The notes: generated by a model not told the origin, from the sequence alone. A stretch of DNA of 64,000 bases from Pseudomonas versuta (GCF_001294575.1 NZ_CP012676.1:2108001-2172000), one strand, 5' to 3'. Positions 28,912-38,439 are shown, counted from the stretch's first letter. A program made the numbers and translations.

Positions 28912-30584
28912 TGCGGATTATTCTCACGGGAAGTGGGCGAGGTCATGAGCGGCTGATCTTTGGCACGGCCACGAATCAGCGCTTCAGGATGGCGACTCAA
29001 AAAGTCTGTAAGGGTTCTGACCGAACGGGCGGTACGTTGAACCTCATCCATGGCCGCACCGAACTGTTGGCGCTGAGGTGAATCCTCGGCAACGCTGTTG
29101 CCGGCTTCGGTCACAGTGCGCTTGGTTTGCACCAGAGTGTCCTGCAGTTGCGGTAGCACCTGCCCGTTGACTTGCTTGAGCGTGCCCTGCAACGCCAGCA
29201 GGCTGCCATTGAGGTTGCCGGCGATCTGATCCAGAGGCAGTTTGCTGATTTTGTCGACGATTGATTCAAGCTGAACCTGAAGCTTGTCGAGGCTGCCCGG
29301 CACTGTGGGAATTTGCGAAGGCCGTGCAGTGATATCAAACTTCACCGGCTTGGCACCCTGGACAAAATCCATTGCGATATACAACTGGCCGGTCAGTAAA
29401 TTTCCGCTGCGCGCCTGCGCCCTGAGCCCTCTCTCGATCATTGTGCCCAGTACACGTTGCGGGCGCAGCTTGTCGTTTTCATCACCATCGCGGTTGAGCT
29501 GCTCGTGAGCACGTCCCAATCTTTGCGGATAAATCACGGCGCCAATGATGGTCGGAAAAGTCTTGGTCACCGGGTCGTAATCCAGATCAATCGACACCAC
29601 GCGCCCAAGATTTACCCCCAGAAACTCTACCGGGGCATTCACTGACAACCCGCGCAACGACTGATCGAAACGCATCTGGATATAAAAAGAGGCACCGTCA
29701 GGCGGTGCCAGGGCTGTTTCCTGGTCGGCGAACAGCGTGAACTCGGCCCGCTCTTTGGCCCGCTGCGGGTTTGGACTGTAGCGCGGCTCGACGAATGCGA
29801 TGCCGCCCGCCAGGATTGAAGACAAGGACTGTGTATTGACCTTCAACCCGTTCGCCGTAAGGTTGACCTCCACCCCGCTCGCATTCCAGAACCGCGTGTC
29901 ACGGGTGACAAACTGATCATTGGGGGCATTGACGAAAATCTGGATATCGACACTTTTACCGTCCTCAGCCAGCGCGTAGGACATCACCTGGCCTACCGGT
30001 ATTCTGCGGTAGTAGACGCTGGAGCCTATGTCGAGTGAGCCCAACTCGTCGGTGTGCAAGGTAAATTGAGTGCCCTTGTCGCGATAGGTCACCGCCGGCG
30101 GGGACTCAAGACCAATAAAGTCGCTTTTCAGGGTCGACGAAGATCCGGCATCGGCCCCGATAAAGGCGCCCGACAACAACGTGTCGACCCCGGAGACGCC
30201 ATTGGCACCGATACGCGGACGCACCACCCAAAAGCGTGAATCCTGCGCTGTAAACGGCTTGGCCGAGGCATCGAGCTGCAGCGTGACATCCACCTGATCG
30301 CGATCCTCGTTCAGGGCAATTGACGCCACCTTGCCGATCACCACGTTCTTGTATTTGACCAGTGTCTTGTTGGCCTCAAGCCCTTCTGCTGTGGAAAAGC
30401 TGACGTTAATCTTCGGCCCCGCTGTGCGCACGTTGTGTATCACCATCGACACACCGACCAGCACGGCCACGACAGGCACCAGCCAGACCAGTGAAATGTT
30501 CAGGCGCCTGCGTTTTACTTCAGGCGAGCCAGGGGCTTTTGCATCATCGCATCCAGGGGTTTCAGTCATCTTTAGCCTCTGCAT
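28908..30584 (-). CDS. pqiB: MCE-domain lipid transport protein PqiB
   Basis: Periplasm-spanning syringe-like protein with one N-terminal membrane helix (about residues 28-50, LVWLVPVVAVLVGVSMVI) and three MCE/MlaD domains (about 55-140, 170-230 and 290-395), followed by a long helical C-terminal needle region (about 430-530). MCE signatures such as AEGLEANKTLVKYKNVVIGK and the third-domain LRGLSVNAPVEFLGVNLGRV are visible. Length 558 is close to E. coli PqiB. It overlaps both neighbours, showing a tightly coupled operon. Confidence 0.94.
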   Translation of the reverse strand: MQRLKMTETPGCDDAKAPGSPEVKRRRLNISLVWLVPVVAVLVGVSMVIHNVRTAGPKINVSFSTAEGLEANKTLVKYKNVVIGKVASIALNEDRDQVDVTLQLDASAKPFTAQDSRFWVVRPRIGANGVSGVDTLLSGAFIGADAGSSSTLKSDFIGLESPPAVTYRDKGTQFTLHTDELGSLDIGSSVYYRRIPVGQVMSYALAEDGKSVDIQIFVNAPNDQFVTRDTRFWNASGVEVNLTANGLKVNTQSLSSILAGGIAFVEPRYSPNPQRAKERAEFTLFADQETALAPPDGASFYIQMRFDQSLRGLSVNAPVEFLGVNLGRVVSIDLDYDPVTKTFPTIIGAVIYPQRLGRAHEQLNRDGDENDKLRPQRVLGTMIERGLRAQARSGNLLTGQLYIAMDFVQGAKPVKFDITARPSQIPTVPGSLDKLQVQLESIVDKISKLPLDQIAGNLNGSLLALQGTLKQVNGQVLPQLQDTLVQTKRTVTEAGNSVAEDSPQRQQFGAAMDEVQRTARSVRTLTDFLSRHPEALIRGRAKDQPLMTSPTSRENNPQ

Positions 30585-31176
30585 CCCAGATCAGTCGGGG
30601 ATCAAAACTCATGGCCGCCAGCATGGTCAGTACCACCACACCACCGAAAAAGAGGATGCCCATACGCGGCTCAATGCTGCTCAGGGACTTGAACTGTACT
30701 AACGCGACAATCAGTGCCACCACCAGCACGTCGAGCATCGACCAGTAGCCAATCACTTCAACCAGCCGGTACAACTTCGCCCGTTCGCGCCGAGCCACCG
30801 CACTGCGGCGCTGACAGGTAATCAATAAAGTGCCCAATACCAGAAACTTCACACACGGCACTGCGACGCTGGCGATAAAAATCAGCAGCGCAAGATCCCA
30901 TGATCCGCTCTGCCAAAACTCCCAGACCCCGCTCATGATGGTGTTTTCACTGCCATTGCCAAAGGCATCGGTGTACATCACCGGCAAAAGATTGGCCGGG
31001 ATATAGAACACCAGGCTGGCAATCAAAAAAGCCCAGGTGCGGCTAAAACTATTGGGTTTTCGCCCATGCAACACAGAGTCACAACGCGGACAGCGCCGGT
31101 CGCTCGCCGCACAGGCACGGTCGCAGGTATGACAGAGCGTCAGGTTCAGCTCTGAAGCATAGGGAGGAGACATCAT
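30562..31176 (-). CDS. pqiA: Paraquat-inducible protein A, second half-size subunit
   Basis: Inner-membrane PqiA-domain protein of 204 residues. An N-terminal zinc-ribbon-like segment (CHTCDRACAASDRRCPRC) is followed by about four hydrophobic segments. In E. coli PqiA is one protein with two such domains; here, as in other pseudomonads, each domain is a separate gene. Its start overlaps the upstream pqiA by four bases and its end overlaps pqiB by 23 bases. Confidence 0.9.
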   Translation of the reverse strand: MMSPPYASELNLTLCHTCDRACAASDRRCPRCDSVLHGRKPNSFSRTWAFLIASLVFYIPANLLPVMYTDAFGNGSENTIMSGVWEFWQSGSWDLALLIFIASVAVPCVKFLVLGTLLITCQRRSAVARRERAKLYRLVEVIGYWSMLDVLVVALIVALVQFKSLSSIEPRMGILFFGGVVVLTMLAAMSFDPRLIWDAEAKDD

Positions 31177-31784
31177 TGTGGCGACACTTCCAGGTCATCC
31201 CACAAACGACGAATATCCTTGCCGGAAATCAGTATGATCAGCACCGTCAGCATGCCCAGCGCCCACAGCCCGAGGCCGGGGTGCACATCCAGCATGCCCG
31301 CCAGTTTGACCACCGTCACCAGAACGCCCAACAGACACACTTCGAGCATGCTCCATGGCCGCAGTTGCTCCAGGGTACGCATGCATATCTTGAAGCCCGG
31401 CGCGGCGCGGCGCCTGAGCGCATAAAACAACACCCAGCAAAGCAACACGATCTGCAGCAGTGGCGCGACAATGATCGTAATACCCGCCACTATTGCGATC
31501 ACACTGATAGGCCCTTGCGCCAGGGCGCTTACCGACTGCCACAGCTCGGCCTGATTATTCAGACCCTGAAAACTGATGGTGATGACCGGAAATACATTGG
31601 CAAAGACGAACATCACCGCGGCGGCGATGGTTAAAGCCAAGTGTTGTTGAAGGTTCAAACGCCTCGAGCGATCGAGGATGCAAGCACAACGTACACAGCG
31701 GGCCACCTCACCGCGCTTCAGAACCACGGGTGTGTAGACCGAGTCGCAATGTTCACAAATTTTCAAGGCACAAGAAGCGGTCAT
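31173..31784 (-). CDS. pqiA: Paraquat-inducible protein A, first half-size subunit
   Basis: First gene of the pqi operon, 203 residues from ATG 31784, with a zinc-ribbon-like start (CEHCDSVYTPVVL, CVRCACILDR) and four predicted membrane helices. It probably pairs with the following PqiA to form the inner-membrane part of the lipid transport bridge. The Shine-Dalgarno is weak; an in-frame TTG at 31793 is an alternative start. Confidence 0.88.
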   Translation of the reverse strand: MTASCALKICEHCDSVYTPVVLKRGEVARCVRCACILDRSRRLNLQQHLALTIAAAVMFVFANVFPVITISFQGLNNQAELWQSVSALAQGPISVIAIVAGITIIVAPLLQIVLLCWVLFYALRRRAAPGFKICMRTLEQLRPWSMLEVCLLGVLVTVVKLAGMLDVHPGLGLWALGMLTVLIILISGKDIRRLWDDLEVSPQ

Positions 31785-32110
31785 ATCGCACAAGCCCGTA
31801 AAGTTGGTTAGCAGTGCTAGAACGCGAGGGTCGGGCTTGTGAAATCCACGTCCATTGGTTGCCCGCTTACCTGAACGCCGAAACCGAAAATATCTATAGG
31901 GTGTTAATCGCCCAGCATGACAAACATCGAGAGTGAGTCCTGCCAGGAACTCAAATGACTCTAGACTGTTTTTGAGGCGCCATCGAATGGGTACAAAAGA
32001 CCGAACGCAACAGGACGATTGGGGGGCTGATTGGGGTCCCCCTTGACGCGATGCAGCGACTGGATCAATAAACGGCTTTATCCCTTCAACTCAACATGAG
32101 TGAGAGACCA
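31785..32110. other. Divergent intergenic region between pqiA and a small membrane gene
   Basis: About 325 bases that must carry the promoters of both transcripts. A possible G/C hairpin (GGGGGCTGATTGGGGTCCCCC, with an imperfect centre) sits near 32025-32045. No gene is supported. Confidence 0.35.
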
Positions 32111-32452
32111 ATGCACAAATTTTGGGAAAGATTTCTGTGCCTGCTCGACAACGACATCAGCACAAAGATATTCGACAACATCAAAAACCTGCTCGTCTGC
32201 GCGTTAATGTTTGCGGCCGGGACCAACGCGCTGAAAAACGGACGTCATGTATTTTTCGACCTGACCGCGAGCAACCTGGCGGGCTGGGGCATCATTGCCA
32301 TCTCCGCAATACTGACCCTGCTCAATGTCTGCGATGGCCTGCGCAAGTTGGCAAAACTTCGCTATCACACGGCGCTGCAAATAGTACTGTTTCTAGCCTA
32401 TGTACTGGTGGCCGGACGCATTGTAGAGGTGGTCTGGAACTTCCGTGCGTGA
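32111..32452 (+). CDS. Small inner-membrane protein of unknown function
   Basis: About 113 residues from ATG 32111, which has GAGAG just upstream; ATG 32096 adds five residues without a ribosome site. Three hydrophobic segments are predicted: NLLVCALMFAAGTNAL, LAGWGIIAISAILTLLNV and ALQIVLFLAYVLVAGRI. The N-terminus is basic and amphipathic (HKFWERFLCLLDND). No family recognised. Confidence 0.6.
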   Translation: MHKFWERFLCLLDNDISTKIFDNIKNLLVCALMFAAGTNALKNGRHVFFDLTASNLAGWGIIAISAILTLLNVCDGLRKLAKLRYHTALQIVLFLAYVLVAGRIVEVVWNFRA

Positions 32453-32608
32453 CACTTTCAAAACCCGAGACTCACCAACATCATCTTATTACTGGCCACT
32501 TCGCAGCCTGCCTCTACGTAGATGCTGCTTTGGGCAGAGCTTTACGAGCAAGGTGATCGGCGAGAGTGTTATGACCCAAAGTAGTAAATCATGATCACTG
32601 CTGCGTAA

Positions 32609-33004
32609 TTACAGGAGGCCACTGATTTTCTCAGTGCCGCATTTATCAACGGCAGGCGATGAAAGAAAAATCGATACCACTTTCTCAGAGACCTCCCTCC
32701 CCAGACTGAAACGTATGCTTGGGGTCTCTAATGCATTAATCACCCTCACATCAGCAACCTGCAGACCATTTATGGTCACCTTCAGGTTTCCCTGAATGGA
32801 GTCACGCGTGATTTCAAACATGCGCTTGCGGGCCGCAGGGGCAAGCTCGACATCCAGTGCAATCTGGTTGGGGTCAGCCGCATCGTGGTCCAGCAAAACA
32901 AGGCTGACTCGGTCAAAGTCACACCGTGGCGACAAGTCGATTGTTGCGGCTTGGGCTTTAGCTGTGAAGCAAACCATAAGCAGCAGCGTTGCATAGCGGC
33001 TCAT
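32609..33004 (-). CDS. Secreted protein resembling a stand-alone SecD P1-head domain
   Basis: A 131-residue exported protein: signal peptide to about residue 19 (MVCFTAKAQAA), then one small domain. The pattern ALDVELAPAARKRMFEITRD followed by IQGNLKVTINGLQVADVRVI matches the P1-head fold of SecD, where a helix after ELTPxA is followed by a KVTINGxVVxAPVI-like strand pair. Two Cys could form a disulphide (Cys28 and Cys near 123). There are no membrane segments, so it is not a translocase. Fold assignment is inference from pattern only. Confidence 0.6.
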   Translation of the reverse strand: MSRYATLLLMVCFTAKAQAATIDLSPRCDFDRVSLVLLDHDAADPNQIALDVELAPAARKRMFEITRDSIQGNLKVTINGLQVADVRVINALETPSIRFSLGREVSEKVVSIFLSSPAVDKCGTEKISGLL

Positions 33005-33073
33005 AACATTTGATCTCGCGCGACAAGGGATATCCAGGAGGCAGGCACTGCTGTGGCAAAGTTGACCCTATAT

Positions 33074-33112
33074 GGGCGGGAGCTGGCTTGCCAGCGATGG
33101 CGGTGAATCAGC
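33074..33112. repeat. Half REP remnant
   Basis: GGGCGGGAGCTGGCTTGCCA and GCGATGGCGGTGAATCAGCC match one arm of the GGGAGCGGGC-type REP; the inverted partner is missing. Confidence 0.7.
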
Positions 33113-33243
33113 CAGTAAGCCTTGTGCCTGAATGTAACGGCTTCGGGTCAGGGCATTTTTACCGGCTCAGCGTCCTGTAGGGTCAAGAGTGCTAAGGAGG
33201 TCAGTGAAGCCGCAACCCCCTTTACCTCGATAGCTTCCAGGGC

Positions 33244-33612
33244 TTACGCCATCACCCAGCTCTGAACCTGCTGCGAACCGTGTTCCTGTCTCCAGGCTTT
33301 AAGCGTCTTGTGATTGCTGCCCTTGGTCTCGACGACTTCGTTGGTGTGCGGGTTCAGATAGCGCTTAAGAGCCCTGGGAGCCCGCTGCCCTTTGCGACCG
33401 GCCACTTTCTGGGCATTGCCGGCAGAAACGTGCGGCCCGAGCAGAGCGACGATCTGAGGCAGGCCTACACCGTACTCACTCATAAGCGAGCGCAGTTTGT
33501 CTTCGAACTCTGACTCGGCCTGGAAAGACTTGTCATTTTTGAGGGTTTCCAGGACGTGCTGCTGTTCGGCGATCAGACGCTCGAGTTCTCGGTATTGGGC
33601 GATTTTGGACAT
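33244..33612 (-). CDS. MvaT/MvaU-family H-NS-like DNA-binding protein
   Basis: Xenogeneic-silencing nucleoid protein of 122 residues. The N-terminal oligomerisation coiled coil (MSKIAQYRELERLIAEQQ) and the C-terminal AT-rich-DNA-binding domain (RAPRALKRYLNPHTNEVVET, NHKTLKAWRQEHG) are both complete. ATG 33612 gives the usual family length; the open frame upstream is noise. Pseudomonads carry several mvaT paralogues; this copy, next to an AT-rich stretch and a fleN paralogue, is probably not the main mvaT, but that cannot be settled here. Confidence 0.88.
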   Translation of the reverse strand: MSKIAQYRELERLIAEQQHVLETLKNDKSFQAESEFEDKLRSLMSEYGVGLPQIVALLGPHVSAGNAQKVAGRKGQRAPRALKRYLNPHTNEVVETKGSNHKTLKAWRQEHGSQQVQSWVMA

Positions 33613-33761
33613 GGGCGGATACTCTCTGAATAAGTACTGGGAAAAATCATGGGTTATTAATGAAGGCGATTGTGCAACCTTGTTGCCGACACTCGCTGTG
33701 CAGACGACCCGGGGCGGTTTGACAGCCCCCCAGTAGAACCCTCGCCTGCCCAAGAGCAACT

Positions 33762-34583
33762 TCATCTTCTCGAGTTATTAATCAATCCCTCGATAAAAAA
33801 CTCTATATGCCCTCTGGGACTACTCGGCATTGGCCAGGTGCCAATATTTTTTGCGAGGGCCCTGAATGCTTTTGCGCTCTTGGAGCGAGGAAAACTTCGG
33901 TAGACTGCGCGTTGTTGAAGTGCCGCCGTGCGCATATCCTGGTCGTACGGAATCGCCCCCGCATACTGCAAAGTGACATTCAAAAAGTTATCCGTAAGCT
34001 TGATCAACTTGGCGTACAGCCGTTGGCCGTCCAGAGGGTTGTGCAGCATGCTGGCCAGCACCCGAAAACGGCTGATACCGTAATCACGATTAAGCAGTTT
34101 GATCAGTGCATAGGCATCGATGATTGAGGCCGGTTCGTCACACACCACCAGCAACACTTCCTGGGCCGCCCGAACAAAACTGACGACCGACTCACCGATC
34201 CCTGACGCTGTATCAATCACCAAGACATCGAGTGTATCCGCTATGTCTCTGAATACATTGATCAAGCCGGCATACTGAGCCGGCGACAAATAAGCCAGGT
34301 TTGGTATACCCGATGCTGCATGGGCAATAATGACCCCGCCGGGCCCGCGTATCAGTACATCGGATAATTCACAGCGGCCCTCAATCAGATCAGCCAGTGT
34401 GTACTGCGGGGTCAGCCCCAGCAGAATAGCTATATTTGATAACCCAAGATCAGCTTCCAGCAATACAACCCGTTTCCCGAGTTCCGCCAACGCCAATGAA
34501 AGATTGATAGCAACAACTGTCTTGCCGACGCCACCCTTACCGCTGGTGACGGCAATAACTTGTACACAATGTCCGCGTTCCAT
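33762..34583 (-). CDS. FleN/MinD-like ParA-family ATPase paralogue
   Basis: P-loop ATPase of 273 residues, close to the flagellar-number regulator FleN throughout. Walker A SGKGGVGKT (deviant ParA type), LLEADLGLSNIAILLGL, LVIDTASGIG, and the FleN hallmark VSFVRAAQEVLLVVCDEPAS are all present, as is ALIKLLNRDYG. In the window there are no flagellar genes, so it is an orphan paralogue. Start ATG 34583 is chosen over TTG 34619. It lies 149 bases upstream of the mvaT-like gene, same strand; a shared transcript is possible. Role unknown; regulation of a c-di-GMP or polar process would be an inference. Confidence 0.82.
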   Translation of the reverse strand: MERGHCVQVIAVTSGKGGVGKTVVAINLSLALAELGKRVVLLEADLGLSNIAILLGLTPQYTLADLIEGRCELSDVLIRGPGGVIIAHAASGIPNLAYLSPAQYAGLINVFRDIADTLDVLVIDTASGIGESVVSFVRAAQEVLLVVCDEPASIIDAYALIKLLNRDYGISRFRVLASMLHNPLDGQRLYAKLIKLTDNFLNVTLQYAGAIPYDQDMRTAALQQRAVYRSFPRSKSAKAFRALAKNIGTWPMPSSPRGHIEFFIEGLINNSRR

Positions 34584-35411
34584 ACTTTCTACGCCCTTCC
34601 ATGTGTGACGTGTGAACAATCTTTTAAAGCGGGGAGTAACTTAAAAGCCGAGGCGACAAACTTTAATAACATTGGCCGATAGAGTAACTGACACCGAAAT
34701 ACAATTAAACCAGCTCACCTGCCGCCACCGATTCCTGCCTCAGAACATAAAACACAGTCGACCCCGAAAGTTCTTGGGCGCCGGAGGAGATGGCACAGGG
34801 TGATACCTGCTGCAGGCCAACTGTTTTTTATGGTTAACGGGTGGCCCGCCCCCCAGGAAACGATTCAACCATCCTCTTGAAGAATCACTAGTCCAGGCAA
34901 TGCAAGGCGTCAAGAACGCTAATTTATAAAAAAAAAAAGCAAAAGAAAAGCCATATAAAACAAATTCCAAGTTTAAAGCGCCTAAAAGTCAGCCTAATGG
35001 CGCCGGTATTCTGTCAACGCCAAATCGCTCAAAGGAGAATTCCCCGCGCTATATAAGGCTAACGCCGGATTGCCGAATATCGACAAGCCGGTTCTATGGC
35101 GCCAGCCACCCGTCAACTCGCAAGAAAAACACAAATAAAAGCGTCAACGCCTGTTACAGGCCACCCACTTTGGCACTATCATCAACTACTGGTTATTTCC
35201 CGTGCCGAGAAACTCACACTGAAAAGAACCGACTTCTACAACTAAAAAGTTAAAAACAGCTAACACCTAAACTTAGTCACTCCCCAAAGACCCTTTCCAT
35301 ATACACGGACAAAACCCTCAAGCCTGCACACTTGCCTATCAGGCACTTAAAGCCGTCGCGATTGCACTCATCGCAACTTCTTCGTTATAAAGATAACGGA
35401 TAAATCTATTA

Positions 35412-35519
35412 ATGGATGATCTCATGCCCCCCGCCACCAGCCCACCACTAAACAATGACGCCTACAGTTCAATAAATGATCTGTTCAATACACGCTCGAC
35501 CCCAAAGGCATACTCATGA
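35412..35519 (+). CDS. Possible 35-residue micro-ORF
   Basis: Reads MDDLMPPATSPPLNND, then AYSSINDLFNTRSTPKAYS, and ends in TGA that overlaps the next frame's ATG as ATGA. No strong ribosome site. The run INDLF faintly recalls the start of small cellulose-biosynthesis proteins (BcsP/BcsR), but evidence is thin. Confidence 0.2.
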   Translation: MDDLMPPATSPPLNNDAYSSINDLFNTRSTPKAYS

Positions 35520-35683
35520 AAAAAGTATCGAGCCGTGGCTGGAGGTGGGCTTATCACAAGTTACGCGGTCTGCAGTGTTCCAGAGTGTCTTCTTTGTATA
35601 GAGCAACACTGTTTTCGATGCGAGGCGATACCGGGACTTTTATGAACGACCGCACGTGGCAAAAGATACGCCTGCACCGATAG
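35516..35683 (+). CDS. Possible 55-residue micro-ORF or gene remnant
   Basis: Starts MKKVSSRGWRWAYHKLRGLQ and stays basic to its TAG stop. The four-base overlap with the frame before it is the only support. It may be a remnant of a decayed gene. Confidence 0.18.
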   Translation: MKKVSSRGWRWAYHKLRGLQCSRVSSLYRATLFSMRGDTGTFMNDRTWQKIRLHR

Positions 35684-35756
35684 CCAATGGTCAGGCTTTG
35701 TTGATGCGCTCAACAATCCGGTACACCGCCGGCAAGTGCAGCTACCACCCCGCCTC

Positions 35757-35784
35757 TGCAGGAGCGAGCACGCCCGCTCCTGCA
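35757..35784. repeat. Short REP-type palindrome after ggt
   Basis: TGCAGGAGCG and CGCTCCTGCA form a perfect 10-base stem with an eight-base loop. It begins 36 bases after the ggt stop and could slow 3' exonucleases or act as a weak terminator; no T-run follows. Confidence 0.7.
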
Positions 35785-35820
35785 ACAGGTTTGTGCGATG
35801 GCGCGGTGAACAGCCCAGCC

Positions 35821-37635
35821 TCAATCGCCCAATGCCGTACCTTCACGCCGAGGATCGGCACCGGCGGCCCAGCCGGTTTCATCCCGAATAATAATCTGGG
35901 TTCCACTGGTCATCTCGATAGCGGACACCTCGTGCCCTCGGTCTTTCAACGCCTGCACCAGTGCCGGGCTGACACGTCCGGCTTCGACCTCTGTCGCGAC
36001 ATTGCGACTGCCGAAATTGGGAAGGCCGATGGCGTCCTGCGGGTTGAGTTTCCAGTCCAGCAGCCCCACCACCGCCTTGTTTACGTATTCGATGATCTGC
36101 GAGCCCCCAGGTGAGCCGACAGTGGCAACCAGCTCGCCACTCTTGCGATCAAATACCAGGGTCGGGGCCATGGAAGAACGGGGCCGTTTGCCCGGCTCGA
36201 TACGGTTGGCAACCGGCTGACCGTTCTCATCCGGGATGAAGGAAAAGTCAGTGAGCTGGTTGTTGAGAATGAAACCATTGCTCATCACATGCGAACCAAA
36301 TGCCGACTCAACCGAAGTGGTCATCGAGATCGCGCCCCCCTGATCATCGACGGCGGCAATCTGCGAGGTCGAAATCCGCAGCGGGGATCGATCGGGTGCC
36401 AGGGCCAGGTTGATCCCCGGTGGCGTTCCGGCATCCGCACGGCCCATACTTTTGTCCCCGATCAGGGTCGCCCGGCTCTGCAGATAATTCTTATCGGTCA
36501 GGCCTTTCACATTCACCGGGACGAAGTCGCTGTCCGCCAGATACAACGCCCGGTCGGCATAGGCCAGGCGCTCTGCTTCAGCCATCAGGTGCACCGCAGT
36601 GGCCGAGGGCTGCAGGCCAACAGGAGGCATGGTGGCCAGATCCAGCGCGGCAGATCTGCGTTGCAAGGCATCCAGAATCCCCAATGTCTGGAGCACCGCG
36701 ACGCCCCCTGAAGAAGGCGGCGGCATGCCACACACGCGCCACTGCTTGTAATCACCACACACCGGGTGACGCTCTTTGGCCCGGTAACCGCTGATATCGG
36801 CCAAAGACAACGAACCCGGATTGGGATGGGAATTGACCTGCTCAACCATCGCCTGCGCGATGGCGCCTTGGTAGAACGCCTCCACGCCCCGGTCGGCAAT
36901 GGCCTGAAGGGTGCGGGCCAGCTGCGGGTTCTTCAGCACTGTGCCAACCGGCAAGGGCTGGCCCTGCTCTGTGAGCAGGTATTTGGCCAGGGCCGGCGAC
37001 TGTGCAATGAATTTGTCTGCCACGATCTGCGAGTGCAGTCGTGCAGACACCGGAAAACCTTCACTGGCCAACCGAATGGCGGGTTCAAACAGTTCATTCC
37101 ACGGCAGTTTGCCGTGTTGTTCATGGGCCATTTGCAGCGCCCTGAGCACACCGGGCACCCCCACCGAAAGCCCGCCTATCTGAGCATCGGTAAAGGCAAC
37201 CGGCTTGCCGGCTGCATCCAGGAACATGCGTTTGTCGGCCCCTGCCGGTGCTGTTTCCCGACCATCAAAGGCCTGCACCTTGTGTCCGTCCCAGTACATG
37301 ATGAAAGCACCGCCGCCGATGCCGCTTGCCTGCGGCTCTACCAGCGTCAGGACGGCCTGCATGGCAATGGCGGCATCAATCGCAGAACCGCCTTTGCGCA
37401 GCATCTGCTGGCCTGCAGCGGTGGCCAGCGGGTTAGCCGCCGCAGCCATGTGGCGCGTGGCATGCACGGGCACCATATCGGCCCGATAACCCGAGGCGAT
37501 CTCGGGTGCGGGCGGTAATTCGGAGGTTTTCCCAAGGCCCGGTTTCTCACTGCTGCAGCCCCCGATCCAGAGGGCCAAAGCCGACAAACCAATCACATAG
37601 ACATTATTTTTTTTAGCGCGCAGGGTAATGATCAA
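35821..37635 (-). CDS. ggt: Gamma-glutamyltransferase, lipoprotein type
   Basis: Cleaves or transfers gamma-glutamyl groups (for example from glutathione) in the periplasm; made as a proenzyme that cuts itself before a Thr. The N-terminus carries a lipobox (LALWIGGCSS). The self-cleavage site is the STSQIAAVD segment, whose Thr is about residue 423 from the start used here; the Gly-Gly pair (GSPGGSQII) and the MPPPSSGG motif are intact. I take TTG 37635 as start because AAGGAAG lies five bases upstream and it gives a normal short lipoprotein signal; the frame remains open to 37698. Single gene. Confidence 0.9.
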   Translation of the reverse strand: MIITLRAKKNNVYVIGLSALALWIGGCSSEKPGLGKTSELPPAPEIASGYRADMVPVHATRHMAAAANPLATAAGQQMLRKGGSAIDAAIAMQAVLTLVEPQASGIGGGAFIMYWDGHKVQAFDGRETAPAGADKRMFLDAAGKPVAFTDAQIGGLSVGVPGVLRALQMAHEQHGKLPWNELFEPAIRLASEGFPVSARLHSQIVADKFIAQSPALAKYLLTEQGQPLPVGTVLKNPQLARTLQAIADRGVEAFYQGAIAQAMVEQVNSHPNPGSLSLADISGYRAKERHPVCGDYKQWRVCGMPPPSSGGVAVLQTLGILDALQRRSAALDLATMPPVGLQPSATAVHLMAEAERLAYADRALYLADSDFVPVNVKGLTDKNYLQSRATLIGDKSMGRADAGTPPGINLALAPDRSPLRISTSQIAAVDDQGGAISMTTSVESAFGSHVMSNGFILNNQLTDFSFIPDENGQPVANRIEPGKRPRSSMAPTLVFDRKSGELVATVGSPGGSQIIEYVNKAVVGLLDWKLNPQDAIGLPNFGSRNVATEVEAGRVSPALVQALKDRGHEVSAIEMTSGTQIIIRDETGWAAGADPRREGTALGD

Positions 37636-37773
37636 AACGGCTTCCTTCTTCCTTGCTTGGTAATGCGCGGCCCAGCGGGCCAAAACGCAAACCCTCAAAA
37701 GTCATGACTTCAGAGGTACGGCTGGACGTGATCCTGCATCACATCGCGAGCCTGGCAAAGAACAAATAACCCG

Positions 37774-38439
37774 TCAGCGCCGATGGGCCAGTGAACGCAC
37801 CAGCCCGTCGCCCAGGCTTTGTACGCTCTGCACCAGAATCACCAGCACCACCACCGTGGCCACCATCACCTGATTATTGAAGCGCTGATAGCCATAACGG
37901 ATCGCCAGGTCACCCAGCCCGCCACCGCCAATGACCCCGGCCATGGATGAAAACCCGATCAGCATCACCAGCGTCAATGTCAGCCCCGCCAACAAGGCCG
38001 GCAGTGCTTCGGGCAGCAGCACCTTGAAGATCACATGACCAATATGGCCGCCCATGGCCAGGATCGCTTCGATCCGGCCCTTGTCTACTTCGTCCAGCGC
38101 GTTCTCGACAATCCGGGCAAAAAACGGAAAGGCACCAATGGTGATCGGCACTACCGCGGCGGTACTGCCCAGAGTGGTACCCACCAGCAGCCGGGTCAGC
38201 GGAATCAGGGCAATCAGCATCACCACAAAGGGCAGTGAGCGCCCCAGGTTGATCACCGCCCCCAGCACCCGGTTGATTCGCGGCAGCGGGAAAAGTCCGT
38301 CGCGGCGGCTGATGAATAGCAACACCCCGACCGGCAGGCCGATCAGCACGGTGAAGATTGCTGCCAGCAGCACCATGTACAAGGTTTCGCCGGTGGCGTT
38401 GAGCAACAGTTGGAGAATTTCATGCCAGTCCGTTTTCAT
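37774..38439 (-). CDS. metI: Methionine ABC transporter permease
   Basis: Inner-membrane subunit of the D/L-methionine importer. The 221 residues have five to six hydrophobic segments and the EAA loop ([19 protein letters not shown] preceded by [16 protein letters not shown]), which contacts MetN. The start overlaps the metN stop by four bases. Length agrees with E. coli MetI. Confidence 0.92.
   Translation of the reverse strand: MKTDWHEILQLLLNATGETLYMVLLAAIFTVLIGLPVGVLLFISRRDGLFPLPRINRVLGAVINLGRSLPFVVMLIALIPLTRLLVGTTLGSTAAVVPITIGAFPFFARIVENALDEVDKGRIEAILAMGGHIGHVIFKVLLPEALPALLAGLTLTLVMLIGFSSMAGVIGGGGLGDLAIRYGYQRFNNQVMVATVVVLVILVQSVQSLGDGLVRSLAHRR

Larger units (their letters stand above)
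34584..35820. other. AT-rich 1.2-kb region without convincing genes
   Basis: Base composition drops well below the surrounding genes, with an 11-A run at 34928-34938 and A-rich flanks, a typical target for H-NS/MvaT proteins. An open frame on the minus strand at 34740-34970 has no ribosome site or recognisable content. Two short overlapping plus-strand frames (35412-35519 and 35516-35683) are listed separately. A perfect 10-bp-stem palindrome lies at 35757-35784. Looks like decayed or regulatory DNA. Confidence 0.5.

Noticed and set aside
33613..33765. N-terminal extension of the MvaT-like protein
   Set aside because: The extra 51 residues have no family match and ATG 33612 gives the normal MvaT length.
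34740..34970. 76-codon minus-strand frame in the AT-rich region
   Set aside because: No ribosome site, contains the poly-A run and odd composition; not counted as a gene.
35656..36114. 152-codon plus-strand frame overlapping the ggt end
   Set aside because: Most of it is antisense to ggt and the rest covers a REP palindrome.
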